NCBI GenBank assembly: GCA_014871385.1
Contig: CM026433.1
Coordinates: forward strand, 7,897,930-7,961,929
Direction: 5' to 3'
Source: Ceratodon purpureus
Lineage: Eukaryota > Streptophyta > Bryopsida > Pseudoditrichales > Ditrichaceae
DNA length: 64,000 nucleotides
A program made the translations under genes and the position numbers. Below are positions 36,326 through 46,517 of the stretch, one piece after another. The notes below the pieces were generated by a model. It made no database searches. It was not told where the DNA came from and worked only from the letters and a program-made list of their open reading frames with translations. How positions within the stretch are numbered: position 1 is the stretch's first letter; each line of letters opens with the position of its first letter.

Positions 36326-36853
36326 ATGGCGAGTGCTTGGGAGAGGGTGTTGTGTGAGCGGGTTTTGTTGAACTTGCTGACAGAGCTGGCTCGGCCTGTG
36401 GAACCATGGGATAACGTGTCGCCAACACTCGGACCCTTGAAGCCGCTGCAGGGATGCACCATAAAGGATGTCTACAACGCCAGGGCGACGTGCAAGCTCT
36501 TCCGGGAAATCATCGAAGGCAGTCCTGAATGGGCGTGTATCAGGTTGGCTCGTTATGATTACTGCAAGGAAGATAAGCCATGGGAGACGCAGGACCTTTT
36601 TGAATTGCATGCTTTCACAGCTAACTGGCGCCTGTTCAGCACGTCGTGGAAACTGGGAACCCCCATATCTGATGAGCGCCTCCGTCTCGCAGACATCGGC
36701 ACGCTCTCCAACAAGGAGCTCAGTGACCTCCGGTTCTTGCTCAACAGCTCCAGCAACGAGGAGATAATGCTCGGACCAGATGACAAGCTTCGCTTGAAGG
36801 GAGATGTGTGGGTGTGTCCGGCACATCGAGGTTGGTTCGAAGGTCGAGGTTGA
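36326..36853 (+). CDS. F-box-like protein 2 inside the CACTA element
   Basis: A 175-aa ORF from ATG 36326 (MASAWERVLCERVLLNLL). The segment NARATCKLFREIIEGSPEW followed by ACIRLARYDY looks like the C-terminal helices of an F-box. The C-terminus (DIGTLSNKELSDLRFLLNSS, WVCPAHR) matches that of the ORF at 34480-35031. Length, layout and orientation are the same in both. It probably arose by duplication of a captured gene within the element. Both copies remain open, which suggests selection or recent capture. Host origin and function are inference. Confidence 0.52.
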   Translation: MASAWERVLCERVLLNLLTELARPVEPWDNVSPTLGPLKPLQGCTIKDVYNARATCKLFREIIEGSPEWACIRLARYDYCKEDKPWETQDLFELHAFTANWRLFSTSWKLGTPISDERLRLADIGTLSNKELSDLRFLLNSSSNEEIMLGPDDKLRLKGDVWVCPAHRGWFEGRG

Positions 36854-37872
36854 GGTATGTAACCCATGCATCCCGTAAACCCCCTTCCATTTCGAGTTGA
36901 TTGTGAAGTAATTGTCATGTGCAATATTCTCTTTTGTTCGTCAAACACCGATGGTCTTAAACTTTCGGATGCCATTTGCAGGGGATTTCTGCAGTTGGTT
37001 GGTAATATATCTTCCGAGATTTTGAGAGGCGATATCAATTGCCTCCTGTGACCGCAATACGTCAACGGAGCATTCTGGTGTAGGCGGATATCGGCAGCAT
37101 AGTAACGATGTCAACCAGTTTACATTAGGGGTGGCACTGTAGCAAGTGATTTGCATTCGTTTAATGGGGGCATGTAAATTACGTCAATTTATTATTTAAG
37201 AATTTCCGGAAACAGTTTTTATCCTAAACCATGATTGGCCATACTCCATGTGATTCCCTGAATGTTACTGCGAGTGAACCTATAATTGGCATGTATGTGT
37301 GATCCAGAAAATGTACAGGGTAGCTTAATATTCTAGTCCGAACAGAACTGTACACGTGGAGAACAGTGACGTACAGTAAATAATTTATATAGTATAGGTG
37401 AATGTAACTTCAGAATGCGAGGTTATACCCTTGGAAGCACACAAAAAAAGTAAATTAAATTACAAGCAGGATCACTAATTCTAGCATCGACAGTAAATCA
37501 GGTCTGGATATTTCAATTTTCGATATGCACAGCAAATAGTCACTAAAGAAAGAAATTAGTCAAAAAAATTACTGCGAAATCTATATCCAGCAGGATAAAA
37601 ATGTTTTTATTTACAGAAATGGATGTGACACGTCAACATATTTTGATGACATGGCGAAGGATAAAAATGTTTTTATTTACAGAAATGGATGTGACACGTC
37701 AACATATTTTGATGACATGGCGAACACAGTCATCGGGGAAAAGGGTTGTAAGATGACCAAAACAACATAGCCAATTCAACAAATCCCTGTTGAGTACTGT
37801 CCAAGTCAAGTCGACCTATTCAACAGGGCGAATCAACGAATTTCTGTTAGAATTGTGTTGATATGGACAAAA
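36854..37872. other. CACTA right subterminal region
   Basis: Non-coding. It contains the exact 66-bp duplication at 37592-37723 and, in the last 130 bp, repeated TTCAACA/TCAACGA/GTTGA words that mirror the left end. Confidence 0.65.
37592..37723 (+). repeat. Perfect 66-bp tandem duplication
   Basis: Two identical 66-bp units (37592-37657 and 37658-37723) beginning AGGATAAAAATG and ending GACATGGCGA. The lack of differences shows a very recent duplication, or an assembly effect. Each unit has an ACACGTCAACATATTTTGATGA segment related to the subterminal words. Confidence 0.9.
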
Positions 37873-37889
37873 ATTTTCTACTAGTGTTA

Positions 37890-38074
37890 CTGCGTAGGTG
37901 GTTGTCCACTCCGATGGGAAACTGATGGGCCATGCCACCCCACCTACGTGGCACACCACACCAACAAAGCCTGAACCCCCCTTTCCCCGTGTGAACGAAT
38001 TCGGGTTTTTTCTCGCACTACAGTGCTACGAGGGAGGTCCGCCAAATTTTCTGCCCACTGGTGGAAAGGGGGCA
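37890..38074. other. Harbinger right end
   Basis: The remaining 185 bp of the Harbinger element after the CACTA insertion, ending in the inverted terminal repeat (38054-38074). No gene. Confidence 0.85.
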
Positions 38075-38891
38075 TTATTACTCTCCAGCCACCATTCAGC
38101 CCATACCAAAACATGCTCGTATATAGGATCTGTATGATCTTCCTCAGTCCCGAAACAAGCTCATAATCCATAAACAGATCAACTTACAGTATAACGACAC
38201 ATCTGGAATCTGCCGGTGGATTTGAAGCTTAAGGTCAACCTCGAACTGCCAGTTACAATAGTAATTAAGCTGTGGACTTTTGAAGTTTTGGTTTATTGAA
38301 AACGAACAAACTGCCAGTGCTTCCTAAGTTGCAGCTCAGAGAGAAACTTGGCTTCAATATAGCAACAGAATTTGGCTCATTCTCACCGCCGAAGTATGGC
38401 GCAGCTCCTATGACTGAAGCTATTACTAGCAAGCGGTTCTCACTGCCGAAGCACTTCGCTGGACCTGCTGAAGTAGCTTTTCAACAATCTGTTATTGCTC
38501 AAACGAATGTTTGATTTCGAGTCTTTCACGCCAAGTGGTTTGTGGATGTCGACCGATTCATTGCATGCATTTGAAACGGAACACCTTCGGTGCTGAGAGG
38601 ATAATATTTCAGATGCTATCGACGAGTCCGGGAATTGCTCGATTATATGCATGAGTTGGCTCATGCTGTGATCATGCATCGCACGTCCTCAGAAGTCGTC
38701 AGGTGCATTGTGTCACTTCTGTGAACGTAGTGCGTCATCAGCTGTTGATTGTTGTTGATGTATATATGGTTTATACATGATAGTGGGCTGGTAGATCGAG
38801 TTAGATAAGTGATCATTTTGACGTAAGTTTCTATTCTGGTGGTGTCGATCGCATTCTTGATGTCATCTGAGGCCACAAGGGTCTCATATGC

Positions 38892-39121
38892 GATTCCCTG
38901 TGACGTTTTCCCGACATACACAGGGAATTTGTAAAAAGACAAAGGGGAAGAACAAAGACACACAGGGAAAACTGAGACACAAAGGGAAAAATGAGTCACA
39001 GGGAACACTCAGTTTTCCCTGTGTGTCTCAATATTCCCTGTGTGTCTTTGTTCTTTCCTGTGTACTCTTTACAAATTCCCTGTGTAATGAAATTCATACA
39101 CACGGAAACACACAGGGAATC
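38892..39121. repeat. Nested foldback built of CACAGGGAA words
   Basis: An outer inverted repeat, GATTCCCTGTG (38892-38902) with CACAGGGAATC (39111-39121), encloses a second, longer hairpin (38917-39086) that begins TACACAGGGAATTTGTAAA and ends with its complement. The inner arms repeat ACACAGGGAA and GAACAAAGACA on both sides. It could be a foldback MITE or a hairpin RNA source. It starts just after the end of duplication copy B. No clear target duplication is seen. Confidence 0.75.
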
Positions 39122-39598
39122 CACTTTAAGCTCCTAGTGGGCGATGCATGACAAGTTTCATGTAGATTACATCCCATGTGGGTGGAGCTTTCGGTGTAAA
39201 TGCATAGTCGGTCTACAACCATTCTCTTGGATGCTTCAGTGAACAACTTGGATGATCGAGCTCCCTAGATGCAGAATGGTCCTGTAACGCATGAAAATCT
39301 TTGAAATTCGGACGGTAATTACTATCTAGACATGGAGATTGTTTTTATGCAAAGACTTCGTTTTAGCATTACTGCTAGACTAGGTTGCATTGACGTAACT
39401 ATGAAAGTATAATGTGAGCAACAAAAAGACTGTACTATCTAGAAGGAAATTATTACAAATGAGTTGATGGTCACCAAATGTTAACAGTTCCTAAAGCAGA
39501 GATAGTGTATCTTGTACTTCAGTTAAATCATCTCATAATAATCTCCAAGCTCGTGGATCGCCCTTCCAACTGTACAAAACTTTAGAAACAATGTGGCT
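39122..39598. other. Intergenic, 3' of the UGT gene
   Basis: Probably includes the UGT 3' untranslated region (minus strand). No other feature. Confidence 0.5.
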
Positions 39599-41907
39599 TC
39601 ATTTAATCAGAACGCTATGTCCATTGGTGTGTCCACCACTGTGTCCATTGCCCTCTCCGTTACAGTTTCCATAATTGTGAAGGAGACGAATATAGGCTTC
39701 GAAATTTCTTCGCGACGACCCTCCCAGTGCTCCCGCTTCACGAGCAGCAGACCGGAGTCGCTGAATGTTCTTTCGAACAGCTTGACCTTCCGCCTCGTGC
39801 ATCAGATTCCTCACCTTTTTCGCTATCTCCTCTCTTGAGTAAAACGGCTCGGGCCTCACCTTATCACCTTCAAGTTCTTCCTTCGTATATGGATCCGCCT
39901 CCAACTCAATCGCCAATTTCGATGTGTCCACCAAGTACCTGAAATTGGCGGATCCAGATCAGTAACAGCTACCGTTCACCTATTGAAGGTCTTGACTAGG
40001 TATCTTTGACACCTTGAATGATAGTACGATTTCAATTATAACCGATGTTCTCTGTAAGCATATAAATGTGTGAGAGAGGGAACAAACCTGCGATTAAGGT
40101 GCTGCTCTGCCCCTTTCGGCCATGCAAGGATGGGGACTCCAGCGCACACAGTCTCAAGGGAGGAGTTCCACCCGCAATGGCTTAAGAATCCACCTACTGC
40201 CGAATGCTTGAGTATGCGCATTTGCGGCGCCCATCCAGAGTAGCACATTCCTCTGTCCATAATCCGCTCCTCAAAGCCTAATTCCAACCCACCACATGCG
40301 AGAAAATGCTGCAAATAAGTGACCCATCGTCCCCTATCTGTCAAAGCTATCCATGGCCAAAATAGCCATACACTAGGTCTCGTAGAATGACGTACCTGGA
40401 GGAAGGAACTCCGTGACGGACCCTGGGTTTTCAGAGGTCGCTGACATGCCGGGCGTGCCTGGAGGTCGCACAATCCACAGAAACGAGCACCCACTGTCTT
40501 CTAAGCCGAAAGCCATCTCCAATAGCTGCGGAGCTGGATGAGTTGCACCACTTCCAAACGAAACAAACAAAACCGACTTCGGAGGTCGCGTGTTGAGCCA
40601 GAGAATACACGGATCCGTCTCTTCCATTGATCCGTTTGTCGTAATGTCAAAGTTTCCGTCATCGTTGACATAAGACTCGGGCAGCAATGGCCCAATTTCA
40701 AGAATACACTTTGCCTGCAATATAACTCTCCTATCCGCATTAGTTGAAGGCGGAAAACAAGACAAAAAAACAAAAAAAAAACAGAGTGTAGAGCAAAGTA
40801 TCAACTTAGGTTTTGGTGAAATGTGTGAGTCACCTGCATGTTTGGATGCCCAAGGACTTCGTTCTGTAAAGCATCAAGCACGGGCTTCTCCAGCTCATAG
40901 AATGTATTGACTAGAATCACGTCCGCCTTCCGAAATTTCTTGTGACGGATCTGCATCCAGTCGAATAGTCCGGCGACGAGAAATGGATCTGGGAGCTCCA
41001 ATGCCGGTATCGGTGGGAGACCAGGGATGTCCGATATAATGAGGTCACGATTTTCCTTGGAGATGGGGAGAAGTCCTTCTGCAAACTGAGGGTTCGTGGA
41101 CTGCAACAGAATGAACTCAAACATCAGCATTGTAAGAGACCCAAAAACTGAACACTCACAGTGGCCATACAAGTGATGATACTTTCAGGATTCGTTCTAA
41201 ACGTTCATTACTTTCTAATACAATGACTCGGTGATTCAATCCTCTGTCAAGCAACTCCAAATCCTCAGACCCAGCCCAAAAATATCCTTCCGACATCGCT
41301 TCTTCAGTGGCACATGTGACTCATTGTAGATAATCGTAAATGACTGTATTTTAAATGAATATTAGATTGATGAGGGAGAGGAGGAATTAATAGCCATTCA
41401 TACCTGCAATGCCAACGAGAGCGCCGAAGCATTGGACACAAACAGCAAATGCTTCTCAATCCCCAACCTGTCCGCGACCTCCTGCGCCCATGGCACAAAC
41501 ATATCATGCAACACGCACACCGGCGCCGCTGCAGGCTCCACGCCACGCAGCAGCTGCGCCATCGGCGAGCTCACATCCACCACCAACTCCTGCATCAACC
41601 TCACCACCTCGAGCTCCACCTCGCGCTCCCTCATCTTCTCCGTCCACTCCCGGTGCGTAAGCTCCGCCTTCCCATCACGCAGCCCCAAAATCCTCAAAGG
41701 CACCCCCTGGGCAGTCCAATCCGTGGCCCCAAGCGAGCTCCTCAGCTCCAGGACATGCCTGTCGGTTGCCACAATGGTGGTCACAACCCCCTCATTTGCC
41801 AAACGCCGCGCGAATTGCAGGAATGGAATCGAATGCCCGGATAGCGCGTTGGGCGCTACCACCACATGTGGCGCATGGTTCCATGACTCAACTCCCAGTG
41901 ACCCCAT
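39599..41907 (-). CDS. UDP-glycosyltransferase (GT1, PSPG box), five exons
   Basis: Exons 41404-41907, 40834-41100, 40396-40714, 40088-40277 and 39599-39938 all have GT-AG introns in matching phase. They sum to 1620 bases, 539 aa. The N-terminal domain has the catalytic-type His (H25 in LSGHSIPFL). The plant secondary product glycosyltransferase box is exactly 44 residues (379-422), beginning WAPQ and ending AEQ, with HCGWNS and GVPILAWP inside. The last Gln favours UDP-glucose as donor. The acceptor cannot be told from sequence; GT1 enzymes of plants glycosylate phenolics, hormones or xenobiotics in the cytosol. The C-terminus has a Gly/His/Asn-rich tail ([18 protein letters not shown]), which is unusual. 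The gene looks intact. Confidence 0.93.
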
Positions 41908-43895
41908 TGTTTCAGATCGATCACGAAGTGTTCGCTGATGACCAAAACGCAGCTCAACGGCAACTATGTCGACTGCGGTACAATATTCACATGGGAATGG
42001 TGGCCACTAGTCTTATATCTAGCAAAGCTTGAGATCGATCGTCGGGTTAATCAGGCCGTAGTACTTGTTTAATATTGGTGCGGCGCGCGGACAGCGTTCA
42101 TGTCTACACGAGTATTGTCAGGCTGCTTGTTAGGTTTGAGCTGGGATTTTTTAACGCGTAATGTGTACAAATCCCAGGGACTTTGGTAGTGGACAACACT
42201 GATTGGCAATAGAATGGAGTGTTCGAAGGTTCTACTGGTAGTGCGGTACATGTCTGCCAGTTGCGCCTGTATTGATTGCGGTACTGGTAACTGCACAGAC
42301 AGAATGATGTCGGAAGTTGGACAGGAGGAGACACTTGAAGGTGATGTTGCACCTAAATTTTGTAAGCTGATGGTACCTTTACTTATTGAGATATTGCTGG
42401 ACCTCTGGGCTGTTGAATTTTGCGGGAGAGACTGCTGCAACAGACGGTGAAATTGATTGCTAGTGTAGTTAATAGTCGATCAGACAATCCAGTGAGCTGG
42501 TATTTAACCATCTGAAGTAGCTTCGCGCGCAGGTTCGGAAGTTCTGGAAGACAATCTCGACGAGTACTGATCACCGACGTTGCATACCAGCTAGCCTGAT
42601 CGTCGATGTGCAGATCGATCGCACTGGCATGGAATGGACGTCTTCGGTCTGTTGCATTGGGCTGCCACCATTGACGTACTAGATGTACTCTAAAAATTTC
42701 AGAGCTCGGTGCAATCCTGATCGATTCGTGTAAAACCTTTCAGAACATTTGGCATTAACTTGGTCAAGTGCTGACTATACCTGGTCGGACACATGATTAT
42801 TAACAACAATTGTAACACTAGTATTCAACCCTGAATGATCTAGTTGTTGCTAAACAGGGGATGTGAGATAAATTTGGGCTCCGCTTTCAGTTGCTCAAGT
42901 TGTGAAAATGAAGCCCAGAAGCAGATTCCTTCGTAAGTTACATTCAGAAGCTAGCTATGTGCATATGCAACCGGTGAGAAGGAGGTTGTGGTTAGGATCA
43001 TCACAACTGGATTTGCTGTTAAACAATTCTTGTTGCCATGTATAGGAACAACGGAATTGAACAGATTTCAGTACGGAATTCTAAGCAATTACAACAGTTT
43101 CTCATCGGCAGATGAATCTTCTCTCCAGAACATTACTGCTCGTAGAAACAACTAACTGCCTAGGAACTCGGGTAAATTTCACTTGGAAAACCTTGGCGGT
43201 TTGCAGATTGTTGTAAGTACATGCTCCATCATTTCCATGTGGAGATGCCTCCACGAAGTAGATCTACATCTGAATTTTACAAAAAAATAAGAAAATGATT
43301 TGCTGGCAGCCTACTAAAAGCTTCTTGTAGAATTGTACTACAGTACTCCTGTCAGGCAGCAGGCACACTCATCTCACCTGCACTGAACAGAAGAACGCTC
43401 CATCTTGATCAAGAGTCAAGACTCATCGGCACCCACTGACCAGCTGCCAGGCTTCCAGAAAGAGTTTAAGGTAGTGGGACCAATTTCCGACCAAATTTCA
43501 TGTTTGCATACTTAGACCTATGAAAAAAACAGTTTATTACTTTTGGAAGCTCCGCAAAGTTAGTGCAAAATCACCCCAGAAAACACATTTTTTGAGCATT
43601 TTTAAAGTTTTTATGAATTTTTAAGTCCGTAGGCATAGTGACCATTAACCGACTATAAGGTCATGGTTTTCATGAGAGGTTGAATTCTGAGGATAAAGAA
43701 CCAATCAGAAGCACTCAATTTACCATGGCATGGACGGAATTAGAACAATCTTGGAGTACTTTCTGGAACCAGACTAGGTGATATTTGGAACCAAGATCCA
43801 GAATAGTAGGGGTTGGGAATACAAACTGGTCGGAAATATGATCCTCTACCTTATCCAAAGACCTCCATTGCAGCCTACTCCTCATGCATTTATTA
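41908..43895. other. Intergenic, upstream of the UGT gene
   Basis: 2 kb with several short ORFs on both strands that look random. It probably holds the UGT promoter. No repeats or known motifs were recognised. Confidence 0.5.
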
Positions 43896-44229
43896 GGGCC
43901 GGTTCAAACTATGCCCAAACTTTGAGAGGCCATCGGTTTGGACCAATGAAAATGCTGAAACACCCAAAGTCCGGCCTCTCAGCATTCACCCTATGGGTCG
44001 AAGTCCAAAGAACTTCGCCTCTAAAAGATTCTACGTGGCAACATTTTTAGAAAATTATGGTGCCAGGGCGACAACCTCTCGAGAAATAGTTTGGGGACGA
44101 GCAAATTGTCCAACCTTAACTTCCATCAAGAGGCCGAATTTTTTTCCCTTTAAGCTCGGCCTCTCAACATAGTTTGGTGCAGAAAAGTGACGGTTGTCCT
44201 CTCAACTTGGGCATAGTCTGAACCGGCTC
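43896..44229. mobile_element. Tourist-like (PIF/Harbinger) MITE, 334 bp
   Basis: Imperfect terminal inverted repeats of about 33 bp begin GGGCCGGTTCAAACTATGCC on the left and GAGCCGGTTCAGACTATGCC on the right, read inverted. Flanking trinucleotides are TTA on both sides (43893-43895 and 44230-44232). It has no coding capacity. Its termini differ from those of the Harbinger element at 11875-38074, so that element is not its direct source. Confidence 0.88.
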
Positions 44230-46517
44230 TTAGATCATTTAAACCCATTCAATTTGGGCAAGGCTAGCAATTGCCACAACTATTTACATTTCATATTTGA
44301 TATTCTAGAGAGAGAAAAAAACTTTGGTCTCCTAGAGACGGACTTAAATTGAGTATTTATTCAATCTACCCCAATCCAATATTCTACAAAGAAATCTATG
44401 ACCTTATCAGGCTTACGCAAATCAAGCCCCTCCAACTTACTATGAGGAGGAGGCAGCCAAATACAAAGCATGAAACTGCTCAAAGGAATCATGAGCACAC
44501 ATCTGTGTCTTATTAAGCCTCGGATTCGCATTATTGAGATGGGTACAACATAATAAAAAAATAAACAACAGCAATTCATCATGCTGGATAATTCTGTAAA
44601 ATTTGTAAATCCAATTGCTATAAAATAGCCACCTTGTCGATGTGCGCAAGTTTGTGTTATGATCCTTCAGACCTGATTCTACACAATATTTTGTATATTA
44701 TAAATTTTGATATATATTTGTTCTATTTTTATTGGAGAGATTTTTAAATCTTGAAAACCACATTAAATGCGTGTTTTTGAATGTGATTTTTTAGCTATTA
44801 TGTATTATTAAATATTATGTTAAACGTGAGTCATATGAACTTAAGATTATTATTCTAGTCAATGCAAAAATAAAATGGATTGTAAGAGCATTTGAATTTA
44901 TTGATGAATTTATAATGGATAATAAAATGCATTTTATTGGTGCCCCATGCACTAATGAACTGTGGTGGTCAATATTCATTTATGATAAAGATTATAATTA
45001 TTTCAAACTAAAACCAAAGGATCCACATGGACCATTGGATAAATTTAGAACTAATTTTTCAACGTATAAAATTTACCCTTATATGATGATTTTTACCGAT
45101 CGACAATTTTATATTTTCATTTATGCAATTTCTTTGTTGATTTATATCATTTTTTCATTATTTTTGTATAAATCTGAAAATTTGATTTATGCTGATATGG
45201 ATAATTAAAATATCATAAGTATGTTATGAGTAAATTAGTATATGGATCTCCAGTCTAATTAGTGCAATTTAAAAACTAAACTCACCAAAGGAATTTGTTT
45301 AAAACTTCAAAGAATCACTATACTGAGAACTAATTTGATTGATAATAGATTTAGATTATTAAACCATAATATATATGGTTTTTTATTTTTTTCAATTTTG
45401 ATTTCATTTTTACAATTAGAATTTAAAAAAATTAGTTATAAATCAAAATCTACATTTTTGTTTATATATCAATATTCTATTATTCATCCATATTAGACAT
45501 AATAATATACCTTCAGTTTTAAAATTATAAAATTGAACAAAGAAATAATTTTTTAATTTAACATGGCATACTTCGATTTATTTTGGTAATGTTTAAAAAT
45601 ATTTAAAAATATATATCAGTCAAATTAAAGAACTTTTTTGCTATAAGTTATTAAAATTTAACCAATGAATAATTTTCCGTCATAATTTCATGTATAATTC
45701 GTATTATTAGTAATGATCCGAGTGATATTTGATATATTACCAGATATTTATAATTCACAATGAAATTGAAATAATTAAACTACCATCAAGTCTAATGTTT
45801 GTGGAATCCAACTTATTTACAAACATTTTTGACATCATATGTACCAATATTATTGGATTATGGAACCTCAAAGACTTTACAACTTGTAATGAAAAATACA
45901 TATCTTCAAATTCAACCTAATTCTACAGTTTCATAAAATATGGCAAATAATATCAACATGATATATTATTTTGAATATTTGTAGGCTATCTCCTCAATAA
46001 GAAAACATTCTTGTATTAATGATGTTGAGATATTGTGCTCTAAATGCAATTTTAAAGAAGGTTTAGGCATATAGATGCTTGAAATGATTTTAAAAAGAAA
46101 CAATTTATAATATCTTGCATTACTTGTTTATCTTCTAGTAGCCATTTTCAAATCTTTGCATCACTGTTTGAATATTTAATACACAATGTTAAGTAAACCA
46201 AGTTATGTTAAATAGTCATCATTGGAGCATTCTTACAATTAACACATTGATATATCAAATTTTGTTTACCCATAATTTCACATATACAATGCTATGGAAT
46301 TTCTTTATGAAATTGATACTAAGTTTGCACCAGTAATAAGGTCTTTTTGTGACTCAAACATAAAAAGATCTTATCATGAATCAAGGTTTTATTTTCTTCA
46401 TAGCTATGGTTGTAAAAGGTGTTTTTCATGGACTTTTCATCCCACTTTCCCATGACAAAATTTGAAATTCTTATAATATAAAGAGAAAGAGAATCACATA
46501 AACCTTATAGTTTGAAA
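44230..46517. other. AT-rich intergenic DNA
   Basis: Very AT-rich with long A/T runs. The small ORFs present (for example 44915-45208) have no recognisable content and fit chance openings in such DNA. Confidence 0.55.

Larger units (their letters stand above)
17046..37886. mobile_element. 20.8-kb CACTA (En/Spm) element nested in the Harbinger element
   Basis: Both ends carry CACTAGTAGAAAAT in inverted orientation (17046-17059 and 37873-37886), with TTA duplicated outside (17043-17045 and 37887-37889), the 3-bp duplication of CACTA elements. Subterminal DNA at both ends repeats GTTGAT/ATCAAC and TTCAACA words, as expected of transposase-binding sites. Inside are a TnpD-type gene (DUF4216, DUF4218 and tnp2 regions, minus strand), an RS-rich TnpA-like gene (plus), an orphan acidic ORF and two related F-box-like ORFs. 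Large CACTA elements often carry extra sequence; here at least three ORFs look like cargo. Boundaries are firm; the origin of the cargo is inference. Confidence 0.93.
11875..38074. mobile_element. PIF/Harbinger element, itself split by a CACTA element
   Basis: The ends are inverted copies beginning TGCCCCCTTTCCACCAG (17 bases identical, then GGGGC against TGGGC). They are flanked by the trinucleotide TTA (11872-11874 and 38075-38077), the target duplication of PIF/Harbinger. Without the 20.8-kb CACTA insertion the element is about 5.36 kb. It carries the two genes expected of the family, a DDE transposase and a Myb/SANT-like protein, both open and convergently transcribed (tail to tail). The paralogous uninterrupted repeat at 10163-11450 confirms the insertion point. 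Confidence 0.93.
11458..38876 (+). repeat. Tandem duplication, copy B (split by nested transposons)
   Basis: The second copy of the 1.3-kb unit. Its left 414 bp (11458-11871) match 10163 onward and its right 799 bp (38078-38876) match 10612-11445. All the DNA between is the Harbinger/CACTA nest. Copies A and B differ by many substitutions and small indels, so the duplication is older than the insertion. Confidence 0.85.

Noticed and set aside
11875-38074. A giant 26-kb Harbinger with a dozen cargo genes
   Set aside because: The CACTA ends with their own TTA duplication show that 20.8 kb of this is a second, nested element; the Harbinger itself is about 5.4 kb.
44915-45208. 97-aa ORF with hydrophobic C-terminus in the AT-rich region
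   Set aside because: Composition (Tyr, Phe, Ile, Lys) is what random AT-rich DNA gives; no domain, no intron signals.
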